Shown here: piece by piece, positions 1 to 7,565 of the stretch | Layout of the letters: each line of letters starts with the position of its first letter | How positions within the stretch are numbered: the first letter of the stretch is position 1 | Assembly: GCA_964293585.1 (NCBI GenBank) | Contig: CAXYYS010000051.1 | Location: 1 to 14,727, forward strand | DNA from: JAKVKY01 sp964293585 | Lineage (GTDB): Bacteria; Bacillota; Negativicutes; Acidaminococcales; Acidaminococcaceae | Length of the DNA stretch: 14,727 bases | Reading direction: 5' to 3' | The notes under the pieces: model-generated | What the model was told of the DNA's origin: nothing | Seen by the model: only the letters and a program-made list of their open reading frames with translations | Databases searched by the model: none | Made by a program: the position numbers and the translations under genes

Positions 1-91
1 TATGGATCTTTTTATTTAGTTTTAGTGTTCAATTTCATTCTACAATTTACGTATTGATTTAAAAACAAAAGAATATCTGGTAGCCAGTAAG

Positions 92-817
92 GTGGGCCTG
101 GAATGCTTTAAACGCCATATTGGTAGTTTTCAGGAATTTTGGCTCAAACTGTCCGGACACGATGCAGAAGCAGCAGCTTTGCAGCAATGCCTGATAGATA
201 TACTGACGACCAGTTATTCGTATTTTTATAGGGAAGAGGATCATTTTGAGATCCTGACCGATTTGCTGGCGCAGGGAAAATTACCGGTACAGGGGCAGCA
301 GATGCTGCAAGGCTGGTGTGCCGGTTGTGCCGGCGGGCAGGAACCTTATACGCTGGCGATGAGTCTGATGGCGGCAGTGCAGGCGGGCAAGCTCCATACT
401 GCGTACCGGATAACGGCCAGTGATGTTTCCAGTAAAGCTATCGCCCAGGCCAAAAAAGGGCACTATGCCATGTCGGATTATGTACGGCTGCCGGAACCCT
501 GGCGCAAAGCTTATTGCTTTGTGGTACAAGGGGGCTGTGAAATCCGTAAAGCTATTCGGGACAAGGTTATTTTTCATCAGGAAAACTTATTGCAGCCGCA
601 GGTTACCGAGGCTTGTTATGATTTTATTTTTTGTCGCAACGTGCTGATTTATTTTGATAAAGACAGCAGCCGGAAACTGCTGGGAGTTTTAAGACACACG
701 TTGCATCCCGGCGGATATTTGTTCCTGGGACATACGGAAATTTTTAATGATTTACCCGGTTTTCAGTATTTAGCGCCGGCAGTTTACCAGAAAGTAAGGG
801 ATGTAGATGACATTTGA
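92..817 (+). CDS. cheR: CheR, chemotaxis receptor glutamate O-methyltransferase (5' end abnormal)
   Basis: S-adenosylmethionine-dependent methyltransferase that methylates glutamates on chemoreceptors, opposing CheB. The SAM-binding motif reads WCAGCAGGQEPYTLAM, matching the family's G(C)S.GEEPYS signature. Further conserved stretches are FCRNVLIYFD and GHTEIF near the C-terminus. It overlaps cheB by 11 bp, so the two are translationally coupled. The GTG at 92 is the only conventional start in the open frame and has no Shine-Dalgarno sequence. It would also cut off conserved N-terminal residues: the frame is open from 26 and codes for RIDLKTKEYLVASK at 50-91, which matches the family N-terminus (GIDL..K..YL..SR). 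Further upstream the same frame reads ATG at 2, then TAG at 17 and TAG at 23. The true start is therefore unresolved; the gene may be 5'-damaged, or the native start may lie in sequence altered by mutation or error. The rest of the protein looks intact. Confidence 0.85.
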   Translation: MGLECFKRHIGSFQEFWLKLSGHDAEAAALQQCLIDILTTSYSYFYREEDHFEILTDLLAQGKLPVQGQQMLQGWCAGCAGGQEPYTLAMSLMAAVQAGKLHTAYRITASDVSSKAIAQAKKGHYAMSDYVRLPEPWRKAYCFVVQGGCEIRKAIRDKVIFHQENLLQPQVTEACYDFIFCRNVLIYFDKDSSRKLLGVLRHTLHPGGYLFLGHTEIFNDLPGFQYLAPAVYQKVRDVDDI

Positions 818-1901
818 AGCAGTGAAAGTCTTTATCGTGGAAGACTCAGATTTTTACAGGATCTTTTTGGAAAAGATCCTGCAGGAAGATGGCAGTTTTA
901 ACTTGTGCGGTTGTGCTTCAACAGGTATGGGGGCTATACAGGGGATTGCCAAGGCTAAACCCGACGTGGTCATCCTGGATCTGCAACTGCCGGATGTGAA
1001 CCGGTTTGAACTTTTGGAATCCTTGCTGGACCGTTTTGATATGCCCATCATAGTGGTGAGCAGTCTGGCAGACGAATCTATTCATGCTCTGGAACTGGGA
1101 GCATCCGATTTCCTGCCCAAGGTTGCCAGTTCCTATGCGGAAGACCAGCATAAATTTGCTACCCTGTTGACGATTAAGCTGAAGGTCTTAGCCGGCGTGC
1201 ACACAAAAAAACGGGTGAACGGACAGACCGGTGGGGAGAGTAAGCCAACATCTGTACGGCAGGACCAGGAAACAGAGACTCCGGGTTTCAGCACACATGG
1301 TAAAGCCAGCAGCAGGATTATTGCCATGGGAGCCAGTTTGGGCGGGATTGAAGCTACTTTGAAACTTTTACAGGATTTGGAACCCAATCTGCCGGGGATG
1401 GTTCTGGTACAGCACATGCCGGCCGGATTTACGAAAGCTTATGCGGAGCGTCTCAACAAAGTTACCAAATTCCATGTCATGGAGGTATCCCGTAGTCAGC
1501 TGGTTGAAGACGGGACGGTACTGGTGGCGTGCGGCGGCAGGCATTTGCAGGTGGTTAAAACAGCCAGAGGTTACGTGGCAGAAAGTGTTACCGGAGCTCA
1601 GGTCAATGGCTTTTGCCCTTCGGTAGATGTGCTTTTTAAATCTGTGGCCGTGGCGGCCGGAGCCAAAGCGGTAGGCGTGATCCTGACAGGAATCGGTACG
1701 GATGGTGCTGTGGGGCTAAAAGCGATGCATGATGCCGGAGCCCATACCTGGGGGCAGGCAGCGGCCAGTTGTGTGGTGTACGGCATGCCGGCGGCGGCGC
1801 AAAAAGCAGGCGCGGTGGATGAGGAAGCCGACCTGGCAGGCATTGCAAGGGGATTAACAACTTATTTTAGTGACTATCAAAATAGAACTAAGGAGGGGTA
1901 A
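807..1901 (+). CDS. cheB: CheB, receptor methylesterase / response regulator
   Basis: Removes methyl groups from chemoreceptor glutamates and deamidates glutamines; activated by phosphotransfer from CheA. N-terminal receiver domain at about residues 5-125, with acidic pocket E12/D13, phospho-acceptor D58 (VVILDLQLPDV), S85 and K105. A hydrophilic linker, about 131-168, is followed by the methylesterase domain, about 169-352. The catalytic triad is visible: S177 in MGASLGG, H203 in VQHMPAGF, D299 in TGIGTDGA. The family motif CVVYGMP is present near 322. Length (364 aa) is normal. The start ATG at 807 lies inside the cheR end. Its TAA stop overlaps the first ATG of the next gene (TAATG). In the receiver, the usual D-(M/V)-(D/N)-G after the phospho-site reads DVNR, a small departure from consensus. 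Confidence 0.95.
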   Translation: MTFEAVKVFIVEDSDFYRIFLEKILQEDGSFNLCGCASTGMGAIQGIAKAKPDVVILDLQLPDVNRFELLESLLDRFDMPIIVVSSLADESIHALELGASDFLPKVASSYAEDQHKFATLLTIKLKVLAGVHTKKRVNGQTGGESKPTSVRQDQETETPGFSTHGKASSRIIAMGASLGGIEATLKLLQDLEPNLPGMVLVQHMPAGFTKAYAERLNKVTKFHVMEVSRSQLVEDGTVLVACGGRHLQVVKTARGYVAESVTGAQVNGFCPSVDVLFKSVAVAAGAKAVGVILTGIGTDGAVGLKAMHDAGAHTWGQAAASCVVYGMPAAAQKAGAVDEEADLAGIARGLTTYFSDYQNRTKEG

Positions 1902-2266
1902 TGATGGCAGAGCCTTTGATTTTGATCGCTGATGATGCGGCGTTTATGCGCAAGATGATCCGAATGACCTTAGCGGAGGCCGGGCTGACGAACGTGGAAG
2001 AAGCTAAAAACGGTGACGAGGCCATTGCGCTGTATAAGAAAGAAAAACCGGTGCTGGTGCTTTTAGATATCACGATGGCAGGTAAGAGTGGTTTGGAAAC
2101 CTTAAAAGAGCTACGCCAGATGGATCCGGAAGCCAGGGTCGTGATGTGCAGCGCCATCGGTCAGGAACAAACGGTGATGGCGGCGATTCAGGCCGGGGCG
2201 TTAGATTATGTGGTAAAACCATTCCAGAAGGATAAGCTTGTGGAAACTGTACAAAATCTATTGTAA
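1901..2266 (+). CDS. cheY: CheY-type single-domain response regulator
   Basis: Stand-alone receiver domain of 121 aa with no output domain, expected to carry phosphoryl groups from CheA to the motor or effector. Acidic pocket D11/D12, phospho-acceptor D56 (VLLDITMAGKSGLE), S84 in MCSAIGQE and K107 in VVKPF are all present; the SA-x-GQ(E/Q) stretch is typical of CheY proteins from Firmicutes and Thermotoga. Two adjacent ATGs exist, at 1901 and 1904. The Shine-Dalgarno AGGAGGGG (1891-1898) sits too close to the first, so 1904 is the better-spaced start. It lies between cheB and the receptor gene in the same operon. A role as CheY, rather than another diffusible regulator, is inferred from context. 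Confidence 0.93.
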   Translation: MMAEPLILIADDAAFMRKMIRMTLAEAGLTNVEEAKNGDEAIALYKKEKPVLVLLDITMAGKSGLETLKELRQMDPEARVVMCSAIGQEQTVMAAIQAGALDYVVKPFQKDKLVETVQNLL

Positions 2267-2281
2267 AGAGAGGTTAACAAG

Positions 2282-3976
2282 ATGTCTGTATTGGAAAACA
2301 GGACAGTTAGCCAAAAACTAAATTTCGCCAGTTTAATCTTTGGTATCGGCTTCTTAATTTGTATTGGCGTAGGGATGGTGTGCATCACCATGCTGGCCAG
2401 TAATTTTGCTAACTTTAATAAAATTGACTATAGTCTGGCCAGCAGCCGCAGTGATTTTGCTGTGGGCAACCAGGGGACGGGACGTACGCTGTGCAAGATG
2501 ATCCTGGCGGCCACGAACAATGAGCCGGCCAAGATGGAAACCTATTATCAGGAAAGCGTAAAATATCAAAAAAGTATGGAAGTCAGCCTGCTGGAAATGA
2601 AAGCGTTACAAGATAATATCGACCAGGCGGCTGTGACCAGTACTATTAAACAGCAACCCCAGATTAAAGAAATCATGAATGATTTGCATAAACTGTGCCA
2701 GGAGGGCAAGACACGGGAAGCCTGGGAATTATACGATGGCAAATATAATCCGCTGCTGGTGGATATGCGGACCAAGATGGATAGTCTGCTGGAACAAGCT
2801 GATAAATCTGCCCTTGTACATATGCAAAAAGCTGGTGTTTTAAAAAATACCATGTATGGGGCCAGTATTTTTATCGGCATCCTGATGCTAGCTATCCTGG
2901 TGGCACTGAATCATCGTATCGTTAATTTTATTAACGTGCCGTTGACCCAGCTGGAAACATCGGTAGCAGCCATGCGGCAGGGGAAATTAAATGCTTTGGC
3001 TGCCTATGACGGTGATGATGAACTGGGTAGTGTGTGCCGGAATTTTAGGGAATCTAACCAGGTACTGGGTGAATATGTGACCGAGGTACAAAAATTTGCG
3101 GAGGCCATCAGCCGGGGCAAGTTAAATTATCAGAGCAAGATAGAGTTTTTAGGTGATTTTAAGAAGATAGGTACGGCGCTGGAGCAGCTGAGTGAAAATC
3201 TGTCTAAAGATATGCTGCAGATTAACAGCAGTGCGGAGCAGATAACCAAAGGTGCGGAGCAGATTGCCGCCGTGGGCCAGAGTTTAAGCCAGTCCACTGT
3301 GGAGCAGGCAAGTTCTGTCACGGAGCTGGCCGCCACCATTAATACGGTGTCCACCCATGTACAGGAAAATGCCCGGATTGCCATGCAGGTACGTGAAGAC
3401 ACGAACGAATTGGCAGGCCGTGTGGACGAGGGCAGTGCTTTCATGGCTGGCGTGAAACAGGATATGGTGCAGATGCAGGCCATGACCGGCAAGATTTCTG
3501 AGATTGTCAAGAACATTGAGAATATAGCTTTCCAGACTAATATCCTGGCTTTAAATGCTGCCGTAGAAGCGGCCCGGGCCGGTGAAGCCGGGAAAGGCTT
3601 CGCAGTTATTGCCGGGGAAGTACGCCAACTGGCCGGCGACAGTGCTGCCGCCAGTAAGAATACCGGCGAGCTGATTACCAGGACCATTGAGATGATTAAT
3701 AGCAGTGCCGAAAAATCAGCTACGGCAGCTGCACAGCTGGAAGCGATTAGTAAAAACGGCAGACTGGCGGCTGGTAATATTGATAAAATTTCCCAGGCGT
3801 CTAATAACCAGGCGACCAGTATCGCCCAGATCAGGCAGAGTATCAACATGATCAATGATGCGGTGCAGGAAAACTCGGCTACGGCGGAAGAAAGTGCCGC
3901 CAGCAGCGAAGAGTTGATGGGCCAGATGAAGATGTTGAAGCAACTGGTGGATTCTTTTGAATATACCAAAGCCTAA
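2282..3976 (+). CDS. Methyl-accepting chemotaxis protein
   Basis: Transmembrane chemoreceptor of 564 aa. Layout: short cytoplasmic N-terminus; TM1 at about residues 14-38; an extracytoplasmic helical sensor of about 150 residues (40-188), of four-helix-bundle type by length and composition; TM2 at about 190-212; HAMP at about 212-264; then a long coiled-coil signalling domain. The conserved hairpin tip IAFQTNILALNAAVEAARAGE lies at about 415-434, followed by KGFAVIAGEVRQLA. Likely methylation helices flank it, around SSAEQITKGAEQ (316-327) and NSATAEESAASSEEL (531-545). There is no CheR-docking pentapeptide at the C-terminus (ends FEYTKA). As the only receptor gene inside the operon it is probably the cognate input; the ligand cannot be read from sequence. 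A purine-rich Shine-Dalgarno (AGAGAGG) precedes the ATG. Confidence 0.95.
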   Translation: MSVLENRTVSQKLNFASLIFGIGFLICIGVGMVCITMLASNFANFNKIDYSLASSRSDFAVGNQGTGRTLCKMILAATNNEPAKMETYYQESVKYQKSMEVSLLEMKALQDNIDQAAVTSTIKQQPQIKEIMNDLHKLCQEGKTREAWELYDGKYNPLLVDMRTKMDSLLEQADKSALVHMQKAGVLKNTMYGASIFIGILMLAILVALNHRIVNFINVPLTQLETSVAAMRQGKLNALAAYDGDDELGSVCRNFRESNQVLGEYVTEVQKFAEAISRGKLNYQSKIEFLGDFKKIGTALEQLSENLSKDMLQINSSAEQITKGAEQIAAVGQSLSQSTVEQASSVTELAATINTVSTHVQENARIAMQVREDTNELAGRVDEGSAFMAGVKQDMVQMQAMTGKISEIVKNIENIAFQTNILALNAAVEAARAGEAGKGFAVIAGEVRQLAGDSAAASKNTGELITRTIEMINSSAEKSATAAAQLEAISKNGRLAAGNIDKISQASNNQATSIAQIRQSINMINDAVQENSATAEESAASSEELMGQMKMLKQLVDSFEYTKA

Positions 3977-3993
3977 GGGCAGGAGGAAGAGAC

Positions 3994-4596
3994 GTGGAGA
4001 AAACCAAGCAGAATTATGAGGATATCCTGCGGGAGATCGGCAATATAGGCAGCGGCAATGCTGTGACCAGTCTGTCCCAGCTGTTAGGACTGGAGCTGGA
4101 ACTGGGCCTGCCCAGCTGTCAGCTGGTAACCAAAGAAAACCTGGGACAGCTTTTTAAAGAGCCGGCTTCACTGTACGCAGGTGTTTCCATGCGTTTGGAA
4201 GGCGGGCTGCAATGTATGCTGGCCCTGCTTTTGAACAAGGAATTTACCAGCATGGTGCTAAAACAGGTGACGGATGAAGAAGTCACGGATGTACAGCATA
4301 TGACAGAGATGCAGAATTCTGCCGTATGTGAGATTGGTAATATTATGTGCAACAGTTATATCACGGCTTTTTCCAGACTGATGGGACGGGGGATGGATGT
4401 TTCGGTACCGTCCATGGCGGTGGATACGGGAGAAAAAGTTCTGGGCAGTTTTTTAAAACTGTATGCAGCGGCCAATGGTAATTTATTATTTGTGGGCAAT
4501 ACCTTTTATTACCGGCAGCAAAAATTAGCCAGCCATATCCTGTTCCATCCGACGGCGGCATCCGTAGAAGAAATTCTGGCCCATTTGAATAAATGA
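3994..4596 (+). CDS. cheC: CheC-type CheY-P phosphatase
   Basis: CheC/CheX/FliY-family phosphatase of 200 aa, expected to dephosphorylate CheY-P. Both halves of the pseudo-symmetric fold carry an active-site motif with the E-x-x-N core: EIGNIGSGNAVTSLS (E14, N17) and EIGNIMCNSYITAFS (E113, N116). Two sites are the mark of CheC rather than the one-site CheX. The start is GTG at 3994, supported by the AGGAGG ribosome site at about 3981-3986. It sits between the receptor and cheA. In Bacillus-type systems CheC works with the deamidase CheD, but no cheD is visible here. Confidence 0.88.
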   Translation: MEKTKQNYEDILREIGNIGSGNAVTSLSQLLGLELELGLPSCQLVTKENLGQLFKEPASLYAGVSMRLEGGLQCMLALLLNKEFTSMVLKQVTDEEVTDVQHMTEMQNSAVCEIGNIMCNSYITAFSRLMGRGMDVSVPSMAVDTGEKVLGSFLKLYAAANGNLLFVGNTFYYRQQKLASHILFHPTAASVEEILAHLNK

Positions 4597-4611
4597 GAGA
4601 AAGGGTAACAG

Positions 4612-6669
4612 ATGGCATTCTTTAGTGACGAGATGGCGGGCATGCTGGATACCTATCAAGCCGAAGCAACGGATATGATGGGCATCTTTGACCGTCTGGT
4701 TTTAGCGGGAACACAAAAGAATAGTTTTACCCTGGAGCAGATCAATGAGATTTTCCGGACAGCGCATACTATTAAAAGTTCCAGTGCCATGATGGGGCTG
4801 GATGCTTTAAGCAAACTGACGCACACCATGGAAGATTTGTTCGGTGTGTTCCGGGATAATCCGAAACTGATTGAGGGTAAGGTGGATGGTATCACAGATG
4901 TACTGTACAGCTACAGCGATTATGTAAAAGGCGAACTATCCAGGATGCAGGAGTCTGATTACGCTCCGGCGGATGATAGTGCTGTACAGGCGGAGGTAAA
5001 TGCTGCTATTGCCCGTTTCAAAAAAACGGCGGCACCGGCGGCTGCAGTCAAGACGGTCCAGTCTGCCACGGCTGTTCCGGCAGCGGGCCGGGACCAGACC
5101 GAATTAATTATTCATTATGCGGCGGATTGCGCCATGGTCAATGTGCGTTCGCTGGTTTTATTAAAACAGGTCAGCGGCAAGTGGAGGATATTGCATTCTG
5201 AGCCCGGCGATCTGCAGGAAGCTGCGGCTGCGGAAACCATTAAGGCCAGAGGATTCAGACTGACGGTACCGCTAGCAGAAGCAGAGGCAGTACGGGGATT
5301 TTTGGTACGCAGTCCCTATGTGGTGAAGGTTGATTCGGAAGCTGAAGCAGAGGCAGAAGCTTCCGGGGTGGCTGCCGTTCCGGTTAAGGCTGTCGGCGCT
5401 GCGGCTAAGGCAGAGCCGGACCATAAACAGGAGACAGCTAAGGGTTCTTCAGCTAAGGCTTCACCGGGTTCCTTGTCTGGTCCTGAGCGCAAAGACGATA
5501 AATTTATCAGCTTACGCTGGGACGATGTCCGGGAGCTGCAGAATCTGACAGGAGAATTTATTTCCCTGTATACTGGTTTTGAACAAATGGAAAGCAAGCT
5601 GCCTTACGTAAAAGAACTACGTGCCTTTGGCATGACTTACGAAAGGCTGATTAATAATTTACTGCACCGGGTAGAAAATATGACCATGCTGACCGTGGCG
5701 TCGCTGACACCGCAGTTGTACCGGGTAGTCCGGGAGATGAGCCGGGAAGAAGGCAAAAAGGTGGCCTTCGAGGTGCAGGGAGAAAATATTGAGATTGACC
5801 GGGATTTGTACGATAATATCTCCAAACCCTTGTTACATATTTTGAGAAACTCTATTGATCATGGTATTGAATTGCCGGCAGAACGGCGTAAGAAGGGTAA
5901 GCCGGAGCGGGGTAAAGTTACCCTGACCGTAGAGAATCAGGGCGCCCGGATTGTTTTTAAGGTTACGGATGATGGTAAGGGGATGGATCCGGCCAAAATC
6001 CTGGCGGCAGGAGAGAAAAAAGGTTTGCTGGTTAAACCGGCGGCGGCCTATACCCGTCAGGAAGCTTTGGATTTAATCATGCAGCCCGGGTTTACTACCA
6101 CGGTTAAAGCCAACAACTATTCCGGACGCGGGGTGGGTATGGACGTGGTCCGTACCATCGCCGATGCTTTTGGCGGCCGGGTCAGCATTGAAAGCGAACC
6201 GGGCCGGGGTACGGCCATCTCCATGTATATGCCGGTATCGGTTACGGCGGTGGCCAGCCTAGGTTTAAAGGCAGGCGCCTGGTTGTGTTATCTGCCGCTT
6301 TATAGTCTGGATAAGATTTATGGTATTGAGGAAGCGTCGGCTTTGATTACCGAGACAGCGGGAAAACAACAGCTGACTTTTGGCAAACAGCAGGTACCGG
6401 TCTTAGATTTACGGGCGGTCTTGCAGGTAAAACAGGATGTGGGCAAATACGTGCTGGTGGGGCATAGTCTGGACGAACATTTTGCCATCATCGTTGATGA
6501 TATCACGGGACAGGTAACGGCGGTAAATAAAGCTTTACCGGCTTGTCTGGATAAAAGCTGGCAGCAGCAAACCGCCATCGTCAACGCCGTCTTGCAACAT
6601 ACAGGCGGGATGGGTTTTTCACTTTCGGCAGCAATGCTGCTGGCTTTAGCTAAAGGCGGTGCAGCATGA
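4612..6669 (+). CDS. cheA: CheA, chemotaxis histidine kinase
   Basis: Central kinase of the array, 685 aa, with all five domains. P1 (Hpt), residues 1-115, has phospho-His H52 in AHTIKSSSAMMG; the usual KG after the His is KS. P2 regulator-docking domain is at about 163-241 (LIIHYAADCAMVNVRS). A low-complexity Ala/Glu/Lys linker spans 242-292. P3 dimerisation is at about 298-362. P4 ATPase is at about 363-545, with N box HILRNSIDHGIE (H409, N413), G1 DDGKGMD (453-459) and G2 GRGVGMD (505-511). P5 is a CheW-like C-terminus, about 546-680, which is rather divergent. It ends in an ATGA overlap with cheW. Ribosome site GAGAAAGGG precedes ATG 4612. Residues needed for phosphorylation and ATP binding look intact. 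Confidence 0.95.
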   Translation: MAFFSDEMAGMLDTYQAEATDMMGIFDRLVLAGTQKNSFTLEQINEIFRTAHTIKSSSAMMGLDALSKLTHTMEDLFGVFRDNPKLIEGKVDGITDVLYSYSDYVKGELSRMQESDYAPADDSAVQAEVNAAIARFKKTAAPAAAVKTVQSATAVPAAGRDQTELIIHYAADCAMVNVRSLVLLKQVSGKWRILHSEPGDLQEAAAAETIKARGFRLTVPLAEAEAVRGFLVRSPYVVKVDSEAEAEAEASGVAAVPVKAVGAAAKAEPDHKQETAKGSSAKASPGSLSGPERKDDKFISLRWDDVRELQNLTGEFISLYTGFEQMESKLPYVKELRAFGMTYERLINNLLHRVENMTMLTVASLTPQLYRVVREMSREEGKKVAFEVQGENIEIDRDLYDNISKPLLHILRNSIDHGIELPAERRKKGKPERGKVTLTVENQGARIVFKVTDDGKGMDPAKILAAGEKKGLLVKPAAAYTRQEALDLIMQPGFTTTVKANNYSGRGVGMDVVRTIADAFGGRVSIESEPGRGTAISMYMPVSVTAVASLGLKAGAWLCYLPLYSLDKIYGIEEASALITETAGKQQLTFGKQQVPVLDLRAVLQVKQDVGKYVLVGHSLDEHFAIIVDDITGQVTAVNKALPACLDKSWQQQTAIVNAVLQHTGGMGFSLSAAMLLALAKGGAA

Positions 6670-7070
6670 GTACAGGAACACAGATTTTTATCTTTGAGCT
6701 GGACGGGAAACAATATGCTTTCCCGGTAAACTATGTGAAAGAGGTCGTGGCCATGCCGGAGTACACTCCGGTACCAGCCAGCCCGGAGTTTCTTTTGGGC
6801 CTGGCCAATTATAAAAATGGGGTGCTGCCAATCTATTCCCTGGAAAAGATCCTGGATGTCAACAAGACGGAAACACCTAAGTTATGCTTAATCATTTACA
6901 GCCGTAACGGCGTTATTGGTTACGGGGTAGATGCAGTCAGAGGGGTACGGGTGTTGAACAATGCCCGGCAGCTGGAAGCCAGGGTCAGGAACTTGCCCGG
7001 CGGCCTGCGGGTTATTTCTACGCTGCAGTTAGGTGTAGAAGATGAACCCATCACGATGCTGGACAATTAA
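6666..7070 (+). CDS. cheW: CheW, receptor-kinase adaptor
   Basis: SH3-like adaptor coupling CheA to the receptor tip. At 134 aa it is slightly shorter than typical CheW. Family features are FELDGKQYAFPVNYVKEVVAMPEYTPVP at the N-terminus and GVLPIYSLEKIL in the middle. The usual (N)LRG motif before the VLP strand reads NYKNG (about residues 49-53), so the conserved arginine at the receptor/kinase contact is changed. This may reflect co-adaptation with the local receptor and CheA. The ATG overlaps the cheA stop, indicating translational coupling. Last gene of the operon; a nested hairpin follows within 15 bp. Confidence 0.92.
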   Translation: MSTGTQIFIFELDGKQYAFPVNYVKEVVAMPEYTPVPASPEFLLGLANYKNGVLPIYSLEKILDVNKTETPKLCLIIYSRNGVIGYGVDAVRGVRVLNNARQLEARVRNLPGGLRVISTLQLGVEDEPITMLDN

Positions 7071-7083
7071 GCAGGAAATAAAA

Positions 7084-7162
7084 AAACGGTAACCGTTTTG
7101 GGCAGCGCCCCAAGGCCGGATGGTCTGACCTTGGGGACGCCGGTACTAAACAGTTACCGTTT
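7084..7162. terminator. Nested terminator-like hairpin after cheW
   Basis: A 10-bp outer stem (AAACGGTAAC 7084-7093 with GTTACCGTTT 7153-7162) encloses an inner hairpin with perfect 8-bp arms CCCCAAGG / CCTTGGGG. On the + strand only three T follow, so it is a weak rho-independent site for the chemotaxis operon. On the - strand the stem ends in a seven-T tract, so it could also act as a second stop behind the tRNA operon. Transcription from the two sides converges here. Confidence 0.6.
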
Positions 7163-7169
7163 CTGCATC

Positions 7170-7202
7170 TAAAAATAAAAAACCGAACCCACAGGTTCGG
7201 TT
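7170..7202 (-). terminator. Rho-independent terminator of the tRNA operon
   Basis: Perfect 9-bp stem AACCGAACC (7181-7189) / GGTTCGGTT (7194-7202) with a 4-nt loop. On the - strand it is followed by a T-rich run (TTTTTTATTTTT), directly downstream of the tRNA-Glu gene. Confidence 0.85.
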
Positions 7203-7214
7203 ATAGGTTTTGAT

Positions 7215-7289
7215 TGGTAGCGCTAATGGGAATCGAACCCATGATTTCGCCTTGAGAGGGCGACGTCTTAGCCTCTTGACCATAGCGCC
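7215..7289 (-). tRNA. tRNA-Glu (anticodon CUC)
   Basis: 75-nt cloverleaf read on the minus strand. The acceptor stem GGCGCTA pairs with TAGCGCT (a G-U pair at the end), followed by discriminator A and an encoded CCA. Anticodon stem TCGCC/GGCGA with loop CTCTCAA gives anticodon CTC, reading GAG. T arm is ATGGG-TTCGATT-CCCAT. D arm is GTC..GAC. The short variable loop and the overall sequence match bacterial tRNA-Glu. Confidence 0.95.
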
Positions 7290-7304
7290 GTTTGTCTAAA
7301 AAAA

Positions 7305-7378
7305 TGGCTCCGGGACCAGGACTCGAACCCAGACAAGAAGATCCAGAATCTCCTGTGCTACCATTACACTATCCCGGA
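7305..7378 (-). tRNA. tRNA-Gln (anticodon CUG)
   Basis: 74-nt cloverleaf on the minus strand. Acceptor TCCGGGA / TCCCGGA, discriminator G, encoded CCA. Anticodon stem GGAGA/TCTTC with loop TTCTGGA gives anticodon CTG, reading CAG. The T loop has TTCGAGT. It is the first gene of a two-tRNA transcript, 15 bp ahead of tRNA-Glu. Confidence 0.95.
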
Positions 7379-7407
7379 GTATATAAGCACAATCGTGCTA
7401 CCTGATT

Positions 7408-7436
7408 AGTATAAAACACCAGGCGAAAACTGTCAA
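7408..7436 (-). promoter_or_regulatory. Promoter of the tRNA-Gln/tRNA-Glu operon
   Basis: Minus-strand -35 TTGACA (7431-7436) and -10 TATACT (7408-7413), separated by exactly 17 bp, about 30 bp upstream of tRNA-Gln. Near-consensus sigma-70-type promoter, as expected for stable RNA. Confidence 0.88.
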
Positions 7437-7487
7437 GTCCCAGTTTGAAAAACTTTGGGACAGGCAGACCGGTTTGCCCAGAAATAG

Positions 7488-7516
7488 TTTTCCAAAAAGC
7501 AATTTTAAGTTATAAT
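7488..7516 (+). promoter_or_regulatory. Probable promoter of the exported beta-helix gene
   Basis: Perfect -10 TATAAT at 7511-7516, preceded at 17 bp by a poor -35 (TTTTCC, 7488-7493). It lies 50 bp before the start of the gene at 7566. The weak -35 suggests low or activator-dependent expression. Confidence 0.55.
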
Positions 7517-7565
7517 AGAAAGACACCAGTTAAGATAAGGATTTATCAGAAACGGGAGATGCAAG

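Noticed and set aside
3130..3969. 279-codon minus-strand ORF opposite the receptor gene.
   Set aside because: Antisense shadow of the MCP signalling domain; Ala/Ser/Leu-rich translation without motifs or a ribosome site.
5330..5480. Ala/Glu/Lys-rich low-complexity stretch, considered as a repeat or insertion in cheA.
   Set aside because: It lies between the P2 and P3 domains, where CheA proteins normally have a flexible linker.
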